Made by a program: the position numbers and the translations under genes. From CAZKMM01 sp964553915 (GTDB taxonomy: Bacteria; RBG-13-61-14; DRUE01), in the NCBI GenBank assembly GCA_964553915.1, contig CAZKMM010000038.1, forward strand, positions 1-19,243: DNA of 19,243 bases. Direction: 5' to 3'. The notes under the pieces were generated by a model. The model worked only from the letters and a program-made list of their open reading frames with translations. It ran no database searches and was not told where the DNA came from. Below are positions 7,333 to 13,160 of this stretch, one piece after another (the stretch's first letter is position 1; every line of letters begins with the position of its first letter).

Positions 7333-8684
7333 AAATTATACACCAAATCCCAGACCGTGTTGAGAAATACCTTTAGCCCGAACTTATATCCTTCCACCGG
7401 GATTCGCTCATTGATTCCGTGAAACAGTTCTGCAAATTTTTCCCCGTGGGCAAGCTGAACCGGGGTGAAACCAAAATATTTAATTCCCAATCGGGCATAA
7501 TGCGAGCCGTTGGTAAATCCGGGAATCAAATTGGGAATGACAATTGCTTGCGGGTCATATTTTTTCAGGTTTCGCTCAAATACCTCTAAAATAGGGTCAT
7601 TTGGGTCTTGAGCCATAGGCAAAAGTCGGTTGATAATCTCCAGTTGATAATCCTTACCGATCAGCTTTCTTACCTCTTCCACCAGCCCCTCCGGGCTTTG
7701 TCCGGGAAGAATTCTTCCATCCACCTCGCAGACCGCCTCACTGGGAATGACATTGGTTTTTTCTCCTGCCCGAATCACTGTGGGATTAGCGGTATTATGA
7801 AGCATTGCCCAGAAGGTTCGGCGAAGCGACGGGTCCGGAAGTAAGCGGTCAATCACCAGATTTGACCATCTGGGATTAAGTAAAAGCCCCAGCACTTTGC
7901 CCTGAATCCCTCCTAGATTTTCCCGAAGACGATTAATAAAGTGCTCAACCTGGGGAGTAAGGTGATAGGGAAGTTTGGTTTCTCCCAGAGTTTTAATCAC
8001 TCGTGCCAGCTTGATTACCGCTGAATCTTTATTGGGCAGGGAGCCGTGCCCCGGCTCCCCTTTTGCTTTAACCCGAAGCCAGCATACCCCCTTTTCTGCC
8101 ACCTCTACCGGATAAAAGCTTTTGCCGGAAATTTCCATATTAAATCCACCCATCTCTCCCAAGCCGTATTCTGCCTTGATTAAATCTGGCTGATTTTCCA
8201 CCAGCCATTGGGCGCCGTATTTCCCCCCGGCTTCTTCATCCGCCACCGCGGTAAAAATTAAATCCCGCCTGGGCTGGTTCCCTGCTTTCTTTATCACCAA
8301 AATAGCCATTAAATTTGCCACCACCGCCTGCTTCATATCCAGGGCGCCTCTGCCCCAGATATATCCCTCTGCCAGCTCTCCGGAAAAAGGCGGATATTTC
8401 CAGGCACTCTCCGGCTCTGCTGGAACCACATCAAGATGACCGTCAATTAAAATCGGGGGCTTTTCTCCCCTGCCTTTCAGCCTCGCGACCAGATTTGCCC
8501 GACCCGGGGCAGGCTCAAAAATTTCCGGCTCAACCCCTTCTTTTCTTAACACTTCTGCAAGATATTCCACTGCTGGTTTTTCATTTCCCGGAGGATTTAC
8601 GGTTTTAATCTGAATTAATCTCTGTAAATGCTCTATTGCCTGCTCAAAAATCTCTTCCCAAGCTTTTGCATCTAAAAAGTCCAT
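7329..8684 (-). CDS. M20-family metallopeptidase (ArgE/DapE/PepV-like)
   Basis: A 451-residue protein without a signal peptide. M20 metal-site blocks are present: LIDGHLDVVP (His83 ligand, Asp85), WGRGALDMKQ (Asp116, bridging ligand), VADEEAGGKYG (Glu150 general base, Glu151 ligand), a GEMGG segment near residue 177 where a further acidic ligand is expected, and a late His422 in ELFHGINERI. The dimerisation (lid) domain contains the GEPGHGSLP block with His213. The family removes amino acids or acyl groups from small substrates: ArgE, DapE, dipeptidases and carboxypeptidases all share this architecture. The substrate is not determined, and no arginine or lysine biosynthesis gene lies nearby. 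It starts 39 bases after the bTHX gene on the same strand, so the two probably share a transcript. A purine-rich GGGGG site precedes the ATG. Confidence 0.9.
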   Translation of the reverse strand: MDFLDAKAWEEIFEQAIEHLQRLIQIKTVNPPGNEKPAVEYLAEVLRKEGVEPEIFEPAPGRANLVARLKGRGEKPPILIDGHLDVVPAEPESAWKYPPFSGELAEGYIWGRGALDMKQAVVANLMAILVIKKAGNQPRRDLIFTAVADEEAGGKYGAQWLVENQPDLIKAEYGLGEMGGFNMEISGKSFYPVEVAEKGVCWLRVKAKGEPGHGSLPNKDSAVIKLARVIKTLGETKLPYHLTPQVEHFINRLRENLGGIQGKVLGLLLNPRWSNLVIDRLLPDPSLRRTFWAMLHNTANPTVIRAGEKTNVIPSEAVCEVDGRILPGQSPEGLVEEVRKLIGKDYQLEIINRLLPMAQDPNDPILEVFERNLKKYDPQAIVIPNLIPGFTNGSHYARLGIKYFGFTPVQLAHGEKFAELFHGINERIPVEGYKFGLKVFLNTVWDLVYNF

Positions 8685-8723
8685 TTGCCTGCCCCCTGGT
8701 TATTGAAAAAAACAGTAAGTTTT

Positions 8724-8831
8724 TCAGGAAGTTCCAGATTCTTTCTTCTTCTTTTTCTTTCTTGGACGATATTTTCCATAAGTGCCCTGCCAGATTTTTC
8801 CCCGCTTGGTTCTTCGGTCTCCCTTGCCCAT
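8724..8831 (-). CDS. thx: 30S ribosomal peptide bTHX (35 aa)
   Basis: I translated this frame by hand because it is too short for usual length cut-offs. It encodes 35 residues beginning MGKGDRRTKRGKIWQG, continuing through TYGKYRPR into six lysines and a short ESGTS tail, then TGA at 8726-8724. The first about 26 residues match Thermus bTHX nearly position for position from memory, with T/R and Q/R-type differences only. That peptide sits in a cavity at the top of the 30S head and stabilises rRNA packing. A full Shine-Dalgarno AAGGAGG (minus strand 8843-8837) lies 5 bases upstream of the ATG, and a sigma70-like promoter stands just beyond. The overlapping 91-codon frame at 8672-8947 on the same strand is a shadow. 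The tail after the basic core is longer than in Thermus. Confidence 0.95.
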   Translation of the reverse strand: MGKGDRRTKRGKIWQGTYGKYRPRKKKKKKESGTS

Positions 8832-8836
8832 TTAAT

Positions 8837-8843
8837 CCTCCTT
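8837..8843 (-). promoter_or_regulatory. Shine-Dalgarno for bTHX
   Basis: The minus strand reads AAGGAGG followed by 5 bases (ATTAA) and then ATG at 8831. It is the strongest ribosome binding site in the window and supports the small gene as a real, well-translated one. Confidence 0.85.
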
Positions 8844-8855
8844 AAGGAATTTTTG

Positions 8856-8869
8856 TTGATTATAATCAA
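8856..8869. repeat. 14-bp perfect palindrome over bTHX promoter
   Basis: TTGATTATAATCAA is its own reverse complement and contains TATAAT on each strand. It lies in the divergent region between thx (-) and lptE (+). It could be an operator for a dimeric regulator, or two overlapping -10 elements; only the minus-strand one has a plausible -35 partner. Confidence 0.5.
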
Positions 8870-8887
8870 AAATTTAACCAAGAGCAA
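8859..8887 (-). promoter_or_regulatory. Predicted sigma70-type promoter for bTHX-M20 operon
   Basis: On the minus strand a perfect TATAAT (8864-8859) is preceded, with a 17-base spacer, by TTGCTC (8887-8882), which matches TTGACA at three of six positions. Transcription would begin around 8852, giving a short leader with the Shine-Dalgarno intact. The -10 lies in the middle of a 14-base palindrome (8856-8869). Confidence 0.6.
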
Positions 8888-8933
8888 AAATCCTCCTTGC
8901 CCAGACCAAAAGCTTAAAATAAAATAAAAGAAA

Positions 8934-9449
8934 ATGATTCCCAGCAAAAAATTAGCTTTAGGGTTAACTGTTCTTTTCTTTTATGCCTGCGGATATCAAT
9001 TGGCAAAGCCTCCGCAATATCTCTCTCAAAATATCCAGAACCTAACCATTGCAGAGGTAAAGAATCGCACCCTGGAAGCGGGTCTGGAGCAGATTTATAC
9101 CCAGTCTTTAATCCAGACTATTAAATCTTACACCAATTTAAACCTAACAGAAAAAAACACCGCCCGGGGAATTTTAAAAGCAGAGCTGGTTAAATTAGAT
9201 TACACTCCTTTGGGATATGACCAGTTTGGAAGAGTGAATTTGTTGGAGATTAATCTCTCTGCCCGGCTCTGGTTAATGAATGCGGGGGATGAAAAAGTCA
9301 TCTGGAGCTCAGGACTGATGCAGGTAAATGAACAATATCCGGTGGGAGACGATTTTTTCTCCAACTATCAGCTTCGGCGAAAAGCCCTGGAAGAAATTTG
9401 CTCCCGATTAGCCAAATCCCAGATAGAACTACTGCTGGCAGATTTTTAA
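8934..9449 (+). CDS. lptE: LPS-assembly lipoprotein LptE
   Basis: A 171-residue protein with a lipoprotein signal: basic SKK, a hydrophobic run and a lipobox-like FYAC with Cys19, followed by the GYQL motif typical of LptE/RlpB. In Gram-negative bacteria LptE is the outer-membrane lipoprotein that plugs LptD for lipopolysaccharide insertion. The body shows the family pattern, including ITIAEVKN-like text (here LTIAEVKNRTLEAGLE), then a mixed alpha/beta domain, then a C-terminal helix beginning near AKSQIELLL. Order with holA matches the E. coli leuS-lptE-holA cluster, which strengthens the call since LptE is poorly conserved. No clear Shine-Dalgarno precedes the ATG, only an A-rich stretch. 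The gene implies a lipopolysaccharide-bearing outer membrane in this organism. Confidence 0.85.
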   Translation: MIPSKKLALGLTVLFFYACGYQLAKPPQYLSQNIQNLTIAEVKNRTLEAGLEQIYTQSLIQTIKSYTNLNLTEKNTARGILKAELVKLDYTPLGYDQFGRVNLLEINLSARLWLMNAGDEKVIWSSGLMQVNEQYPVGDDFFSNYQLRRKALEEICSRLAKSQIELLLADF

Positions 9450-9451
9450 AA

Positions 9452-10459
9452 ATGAGCCTGCGCCAATTTCAAAATTTTATAGAGGAGTTAAAAATCAATC
9501 CTCCCCCATCGGTGCTTGCCCTTTATGGCTCAGACCGATTCCTCAGAGAAAAGATTATTAACCTGCTGGAAAAAACCTTCCCCTCCCCCAAGGTGGAAAA
9601 AGAAATTTTTTACGCCAGCGAAACAAGCCCGAATGAAGTTTTAGCCCTGCTCCAAACCGGCTCTATTTTTTCCTCCCAAAGAATGGCACTGGTTTACCAG
9701 TTCCAAGCCTGGAACCCAAACCAGAGAGAGGAAATTTTAAAATATGCGGAAAATCCCAATCCCGAGGTGCTATTGGTGTTAATGATAGACTCCGCGGGAG
9801 AATCGGAGCGAACTAAAAAAATTCCAGAATGGCTGGTTAAACTCTCTAAAAAAATCCCGGTGGTAGAACTCCGGTTAAAAGAAGAAAATGAACTTAAACA
9901 GCTCATCAAGTCCCAGCTTAAAGCCTGGGACAAAAAAATTCATCCCCAAGCATTAGACCTGCTTTTAGAACTGGCTGGAACTGAACCCGAACAAATATTT
10001 AAGGAACTGGAAAAAATCTCCTTATTTTTGGGAGAAGGAAGACTGATTACAGCGGAGCTGGTCAGCCAGCTGATTGCGGGAAGCAGGCTGGAAAATGTCT
10101 TTGAACTGGGAGAGGCTTTAGGAAAAAGAGACTTGAATCGCTCTCTGGAATTATTTCGGAAGCTGATTTCTGAAAATCAATCTCTTCCGATGCTTTTGGG
10201 ATTGTTGAGAAGACATTTCAGGATTCTGTTTGAACTTAATTCCTGCCTTGGTTCTCAGGAACTACTTGAGGAGGTACTCAGGAAATATCGGCTTTACTAT
10301 TTTAAAAAACAATATTTAAATCAGGCGGAGCGCTTTAAGGAAAAAGAATTGAAAAAAGCTTTTGAATATCTGTATCAGGCAGAGCTAAAATTAAAATCTT
10401 CCCCCAGCCAAGACCAGGCTATCTTTGAATGGTTAATTACCCGGCTTGCCCGGCTTTAG
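9452..10459 (+). CDS. holA: DNA polymerase III delta subunit
   Basis: A 335-residue protein. The start is placed at 9452, two bases after the lptE stop. The longer frame from 9398 would run inside lptE and adds no family sequence. The N-terminal segment LALYGSDRFLREKIINLLEK is the HolA opening, corresponding to a degenerate AAA+ nucleotide-binding region without a functional Walker A. Further family blocks are ILKYAENPNPEVLLVLMID, LELAGTEPEQIFKELEKI, and the C-terminal collar helices with LLRRHFRILFEL. Delta is the wrench of the clamp loader that opens the beta sliding clamp. The last 23 bases (10437-10459) are also the tail of rpsT on the other strand. Position after lptE is conserved in many Gram-negatives. 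Codon use looks like its neighbours. Confidence 0.92.
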   Translation: MSLRQFQNFIEELKINPPPSVLALYGSDRFLREKIINLLEKTFPSPKVEKEIFYASETSPNEVLALLQTGSIFSSQRMALVYQFQAWNPNQREEILKYAENPNPEVLLVLMIDSAGESERTKKIPEWLVKLSKKIPVVELRLKEENELKQLIKSQLKAWDKKIHPQALDLLLELAGTEPEQIFKELEKISLFLGEGRLITAELVSQLIAGSRLENVFELGEALGKRDLNRSLELFRKLISENQSLPMLLGLLRRHFRILFELNSCLGSQELLEEVLRKYRLYYFKKQYLNQAERFKEKELKKAFEYLYQAELKLKSSPSQDQAIFEWLITRLARL

Positions 10460-10733
10460 CAGAATCAGATTTTGCCAGTTGATTTAATTGCTGATTCAAG
10501 CGGGAAATATAACGCCGGGCAGTGTTTTTATGCAAAACCCCTTTGCTTACCGCCCGGGCAACCGCACTCATCGCCCTTTTAAAGGACTTTTCTGCTTCTT
10601 CCAAATTACCGCTTGCAATTGCACTCCGACATTCCTTAATCCGGTTCCGGTAGTAGGTGCGAATCGCTTTATTCCGAAGCTGACGCTTTTCATTCTGACG
10701 AATCCGCTTTTTTGCCGACTTGGTATGAGCCAA
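10437..10733 (-). CDS. rpsT: 30S ribosomal protein S20 (TTG start)
   Basis: A 98-residue, very basic, all-helical protein. Its N-terminus after the initiator is AHTKSAKKRIRQNEKRQLRN, the S20 signature, and the later blocks RAVSKGVLHKNTARRYISRL match S20 throughout. S20 binds 16S rRNA early in 30S assembly. The initiation codon is TTG (minus strand 10733-10731), placed by homology and by a strong AGGAGG site 7 bases upstream. E. coli rpsT also starts with UUG, where it takes part in autogenous translational control. A perfect -35 TTGACA lies upstream. The 3' end overlaps holA tail to tail by 23 bases, and the final residues (SAKAGQAG) encoded there lie beyond the conserved core. Confidence 0.97.
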   Translation of the reverse strand: MAHTKSAKKRIRQNEKRQLRNKAIRTYYRNRIKECRSAIASGNLEEAEKSFKRAMSAVARAVSKGVLHKNTARRYISRLNQQLNQLAKSDSAKAGQAG

Positions 10734-10740
10734 TTTCCTT

Positions 10741-10746
10741 CCTCCT
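10741..10746 (-). promoter_or_regulatory. Shine-Dalgarno fixing the TTG start of rpsT
   Basis: AGGAGG on the minus strand stands 7 bases upstream of the TTG at 10733. No in-frame ATG or GTG near this position would retain the conserved AHTKSAKK start, so the rare start codon is well supported. Confidence 0.85.
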
Positions 10747-10761
10747 GACTTCCTTTGAGCT

Positions 10762-10792
10762 TATATACTAGTAAATTTTCCTTTTGTGTCAA
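10762..10792 (-). promoter_or_regulatory. Predicted rpsT promoter
   Basis: The minus strand carries a perfect -35 TTGACA (10792-10787). The -10 region reads TAGTATATAAG (10771-10761). TATATA (10767-10762) gives a 19-base spacer, and TAGTAT gives 15, so the exact hexamer is ambiguous although the element as a whole is convincing. It sits about 30 bases before the TTG start. Confidence 0.6.
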
Positions 10793-10858
10793 GCAAAAAC
10801 CAAATGATTGTTTTAATTTTTTGCTCAGAAAACTACAAACCGCCAAAACCCGCATAAC

Positions 10859-10887
10859 TTGACTTTTTAAGCTAAAACCGATAAATT
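10859..10887 (+). promoter_or_regulatory. Predicted promoter of SPOR-MglA operon
   Basis: TTGACT (10859-10864) matches the -35 consensus at five of six positions. It is followed after 17 bases by TAAATT (10882-10887), which matches at four of six. The predicted transcription start, about 10894, falls inside an inverted repeat (10885-10904). A GAGGGAGGG ribosome site is at about 10907-10916 before the ATG at 10923. Confidence 0.5.
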
Positions 10888-10904
10888 GTTGAATAAACAA
10901 CAAT
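10885..10904. repeat. Perfect 7-bp inverted repeat, loop 6, at operon start
   Basis: ATTGTTG and CAACAAT flank the 6-base loop AATAAA. It overlaps the predicted -10 and start point of the SPOR-MglA operon, where it could be an operator for a repressor or a short stem at the 5' end of the transcript. There is no U-run after it, so it is not a terminator on the plus strand. Confidence 0.5.
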
Positions 10905-10922
10905 CCGAGGGAGGGAAATTTA

Positions 10923-11984
10923 ATGTCAGACGAGTTTGATTTCCGGGATGAGAAAGAAAAAAAAGGAGTGGAAGCCTCGTTAGATGACTTTTTCCAGCCC
11001 ACCGAAGAAGAAATTGGAGCGGGAAAAGAGCTCCCCATCGACAAAGACCGGATAGAAGAAATTAAACCAGAACCAGAGGTTAAACTGATTGAGGAAGAGG
11101 AAAAGCCGACAAAGAAAGAAAAGAGAAAAAAAGAGAAAAAGAAAAAAGAGAAAAAGCCCAAGGAAAAAAAGGCAAAAGAAAAAGTTCCCAAGCCCAGAGG
11201 AGAGAAAAGCCCGCTTCTAAAATACCTTATTATTGCTCTGGTGGTGATTTTGGTTCTGGGAGGAGGATATTTTGCCTATACAAAATTTTTTGCCAGACCA
11301 AAGCCTGCTCAGGTAGTTAAAAAGCCACCTAAACCAACTCCCGTCAAACCCGGGCCAACTCCTATTAAACCAGCTCCTAGTAAGCCGAAACCACAGCCTT
11401 CTCCGACCAAGCCAGCTCCTGCCAAACCTCAGCCTAAACCAACTCCTGTTCAAAAGCCAGCTCCTACCAAGCCTATTTCCACTGCATCTGGAACCATTTT
11501 CGGTTTACCCAGTTCTGCTCCGGGTAAGGGCTGGTCCTGTCAGGTAGGGGCTTATATGCTTAAAGAGAGTATGGAAGAGCCGATTAAAAAACTTCGCAGA
11601 GCAGGATTTAATAATCTTTATTATGTTGACACCTTACGAAATTTAAAAATTTATCATTTATATCTTCAGGGAAAATATGACTTAAATACCGCTCAATCTA
11701 AAAAAAGCCAGTTAGAGAAGCTGGGCTTTAAACCCCGGCTGGAAAATAAAGCTGGTAAGTATAAAATTTTAATCTATTCTTATGGTTCCGGTTCCGTGGC
11801 ACAAAAAGCGAAGTCTAAAGTAGAGCGTGCTGGTATCGGTAAAGGAGAGATTATTGCCCGGATGGAAAAAGTCACCCTGCATCAACTTCGGGTAGGAACA
11901 TATTCATCAAAAGCTCAAGCAATAAAGGTAAAAAGCAAACTACAAAATCAAAGATTTCATCCTATCATAATAGAAGAAAAATAA
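10923..11984 (+). CDS. Membrane-anchored tandem SPOR-domain protein
   Basis: A 353-residue protein. Residues 1-65 are acidic, 66-95 form a run dominated by Lys and Glu, and 98-118 are one transmembrane helix (LIIALVVILVLGGGYFAYT). Residues 125-185 form a Pro/Lys repeat linker built on KPxP, KPAP and PTPV units. The C-terminal part has SPOR-like sequence in two copies: about 204-275, beginning WSCQVGAYMLKESMEEPIKK, and about 279-351, ending HQLRVGTYSSKAQAIKVKSK. SPOR domains bind denuded glycan strands of septal peptidoglycan. The predicted topology is N-inside, with the linker spanning the periplasm and SPOR reaching the cell wall. It leads a three-gene operon with a helical-repeat protein and an MglA GTPase, so its cytoplasmic charged tail could contact them; that is inference. 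The ribosome site GAGGGAGGG is strong. Confidence 0.85.
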   Translation: MSDEFDFRDEKEKKGVEASLDDFFQPTEEEIGAGKELPIDKDRIEEIKPEPEVKLIEEEEKPTKKEKRKKEKKKKEKKPKEKKAKEKVPKPRGEKSPLLKYLIIALVVILVLGGGYFAYTKFFARPKPAQVVKKPPKPTPVKPGPTPIKPAPSKPKPQPSPTKPAPAKPQPKPTPVQKPAPTKPISTASGTIFGLPSSAPGKGWSCQVGAYMLKESMEEPIKKLRRAGFNNLYYVDTLRNLKIYHLYLQGKYDLNTAQSKKSQLEKLGFKPRLENKAGKYKILIYSYGSGSVAQKAKSKVERAGIGKGEIIARMEKVTLHQLRVGTYSSKAQAIKVKSKLQNQRFHPIIIEEK

Positions 11985-11985
11985 A

Positions 11986-13146
11986 ATGGGGAAGCTACAA
12001 CAGCAGATGTTCACCGTGCCTCCGGCACTTTTAAAGTTTGTAGGTCCGGAGGTGCCCCGGGCAATGCGGTTGACTGCAGCTCGGGGAACCCTTCCGCTTC
12101 CTCCTAAAGATTTAGTTAATGCCCTTTTCTATCTGGCACGAGACCAGGACCCAGAGATAAAATCTCTGGCAGAACAGAGCCTGCTTAAATTACCACAGGG
12201 AGTCTTAAATGCGGTTCTCAGCGACCCGAATACTCATCCTTTAATTTTAGATTTTTATGCCCGAAATCTTCCCCAGGATTCCGAGCTCCAGGAAGTTATT
12301 GCCCTGAACCGAGCCACAGACGATGAAACCATTATTTTTCAGGCAAGCTTAACCAATAAAAAACTGATAGACATTATCTCAAATAACCAGATCCGCCTCC
12401 TTCGCGGTCCTGAAATTGTAGATACCCTGGCAGAGAATCCGCTCACCAGCCCGGCAATGATTGACCGGATAATGAAATTCCTGGAGCTGGAAGCAAAGAA
12501 GAAGCCAGAAGAGAAAAAACCTCAGGTGGGCGAAGGAATGGAGGTGGAGATTGAAGAGGTCATAGAGGAAGAAGAGGAAGCGGAAGAAATTGGACCGGTA
12601 ACTGTAGAGGGAGAAGAGGTAGAAAATGCCTGGACTCGTTTTAGTTATACCCAGGACCTTTTGGAAGAAAAAGAATACAAAAGCAAGGAGGAGCAGGAAG
12701 AGGAGGAGCAGAATCTTTACCGCAAGATTCAAAATATGAAGGTCTCGGAAAAAATTAAGCTTGCCCTGGTAGGGAATATGCAGGCAAGGGGTATTTTGAT
12801 TCGGGATTCCAACAAACTGGTAGCAACCGCGGTGCTGAAAAGCCCGAGAATCACAGAATCAGAAATAGAATCCATCACTCGCTCCCGCTCGGTCTCGGAA
12901 GAAGTAATTAGACAAATAGCTCATAACAAAGAATGGATCAGAAATTATCAGATTAAACTTAATCTGGTTAATAACTCCAAAACTCCTGTTTCCGATGCTC
13001 TTAAATTTCTTAATCATCTCAGAGATAAAGACCTCCAACAGGTAGCAAGAAGCAGGAACATTCCCCAGCCAGTAGTGATAGCCGCGAGAAAATTGCTTCA
13101 AACTAGGCAGGAAAAATTCAAACCCAAACGCCCGGGTAAGCATTAA
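11986..13146 (+). CDS. Predicted helical-repeat (HEAT/LRV-like) protein of unknown function
   Basis: I do not recognise a named family for this 386-residue protein. No signal peptide or membrane segment is seen, so it is probably cytoplasmic. Residues about 15-160 hold repeated helical units with Asp-Pro and Asn-Pro turns: LARDQDPEIKSLAEQSLLKL, VLSDPNTHPLILDFYARN and TLAENPLTSPAMIDRIMKF. These resemble HEAT or leucine-rich-variant repeats. Residues about 165-245 form a highly acidic Glu-rich insert. The second half (about 255-375) again shows repeat-like units: KLALVGNMQARGILIRDSN, VLKSPRITESEIESITRS and NLVNNSKTPVSDALKFLNHL. The tail is basic. It starts one base after the SPOR gene stop and ends 14 bases before the MglA gene, so it almost certainly works with them. 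An adaptor role between the SPOR protein and the GTPase is a guess. Confidence 0.75.
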   Translation: MGKLQQQMFTVPPALLKFVGPEVPRAMRLTAARGTLPLPPKDLVNALFYLARDQDPEIKSLAEQSLLKLPQGVLNAVLSDPNTHPLILDFYARNLPQDSELQEVIALNRATDDETIIFQASLTNKKLIDIISNNQIRLLRGPEIVDTLAENPLTSPAMIDRIMKFLELEAKKKPEEKKPQVGEGMEVEIEEVIEEEEEAEEIGPVTVEGEEVENAWTRFSYTQDLLEEKEYKSKEEQEEEEQNLYRKIQNMKVSEKIKLALVGNMQARGILIRDSNKLVATAVLKSPRITESEIESITRSRSVSEEVIRQIAHNKEWIRNYQIKLNLVNNSKTPVSDALKFLNHLRDKDLQQVARSRNIPQPVVIAARKLLQTRQEKFKPKRPGKH

Positions 13147-13160
13147 GGGGTGAATAGCTA

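Noticed and set aside
8889..8898. Second AAGGAGGATT copy on the minus strand as the ribosome site of a leader peptide
   Set aside because: It lies upstream of the predicted promoter, and the frame after it has no early stop, so no leader peptide is supported.
8672..8947. 91-codon minus-strand frame over the bTHX gene
   Set aside because: It is out of frame with the recognised bTHX peptide and has no family features or own ribosome site.
9398..9451. Upstream extension of holA into lptE
   Set aside because: It would overlap lptE by 52 bases with no family sequence; the ATG at 9452 begins just before the conserved HolA opening.
10568..11191. 207-codon minus-strand frame rich in Ser and Phe
   Set aside because: It is the complement of the Lys/Glu-rich SPOR segment and of the rpsT promoter region, giving low-complexity shadow sequence.
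11317..11480. Proline/lysine repeat stretch as a CRISPR or satellite array
   Set aside because: The repeats are degenerate, in frame, and encode the KPxP linker of the SPOR protein.
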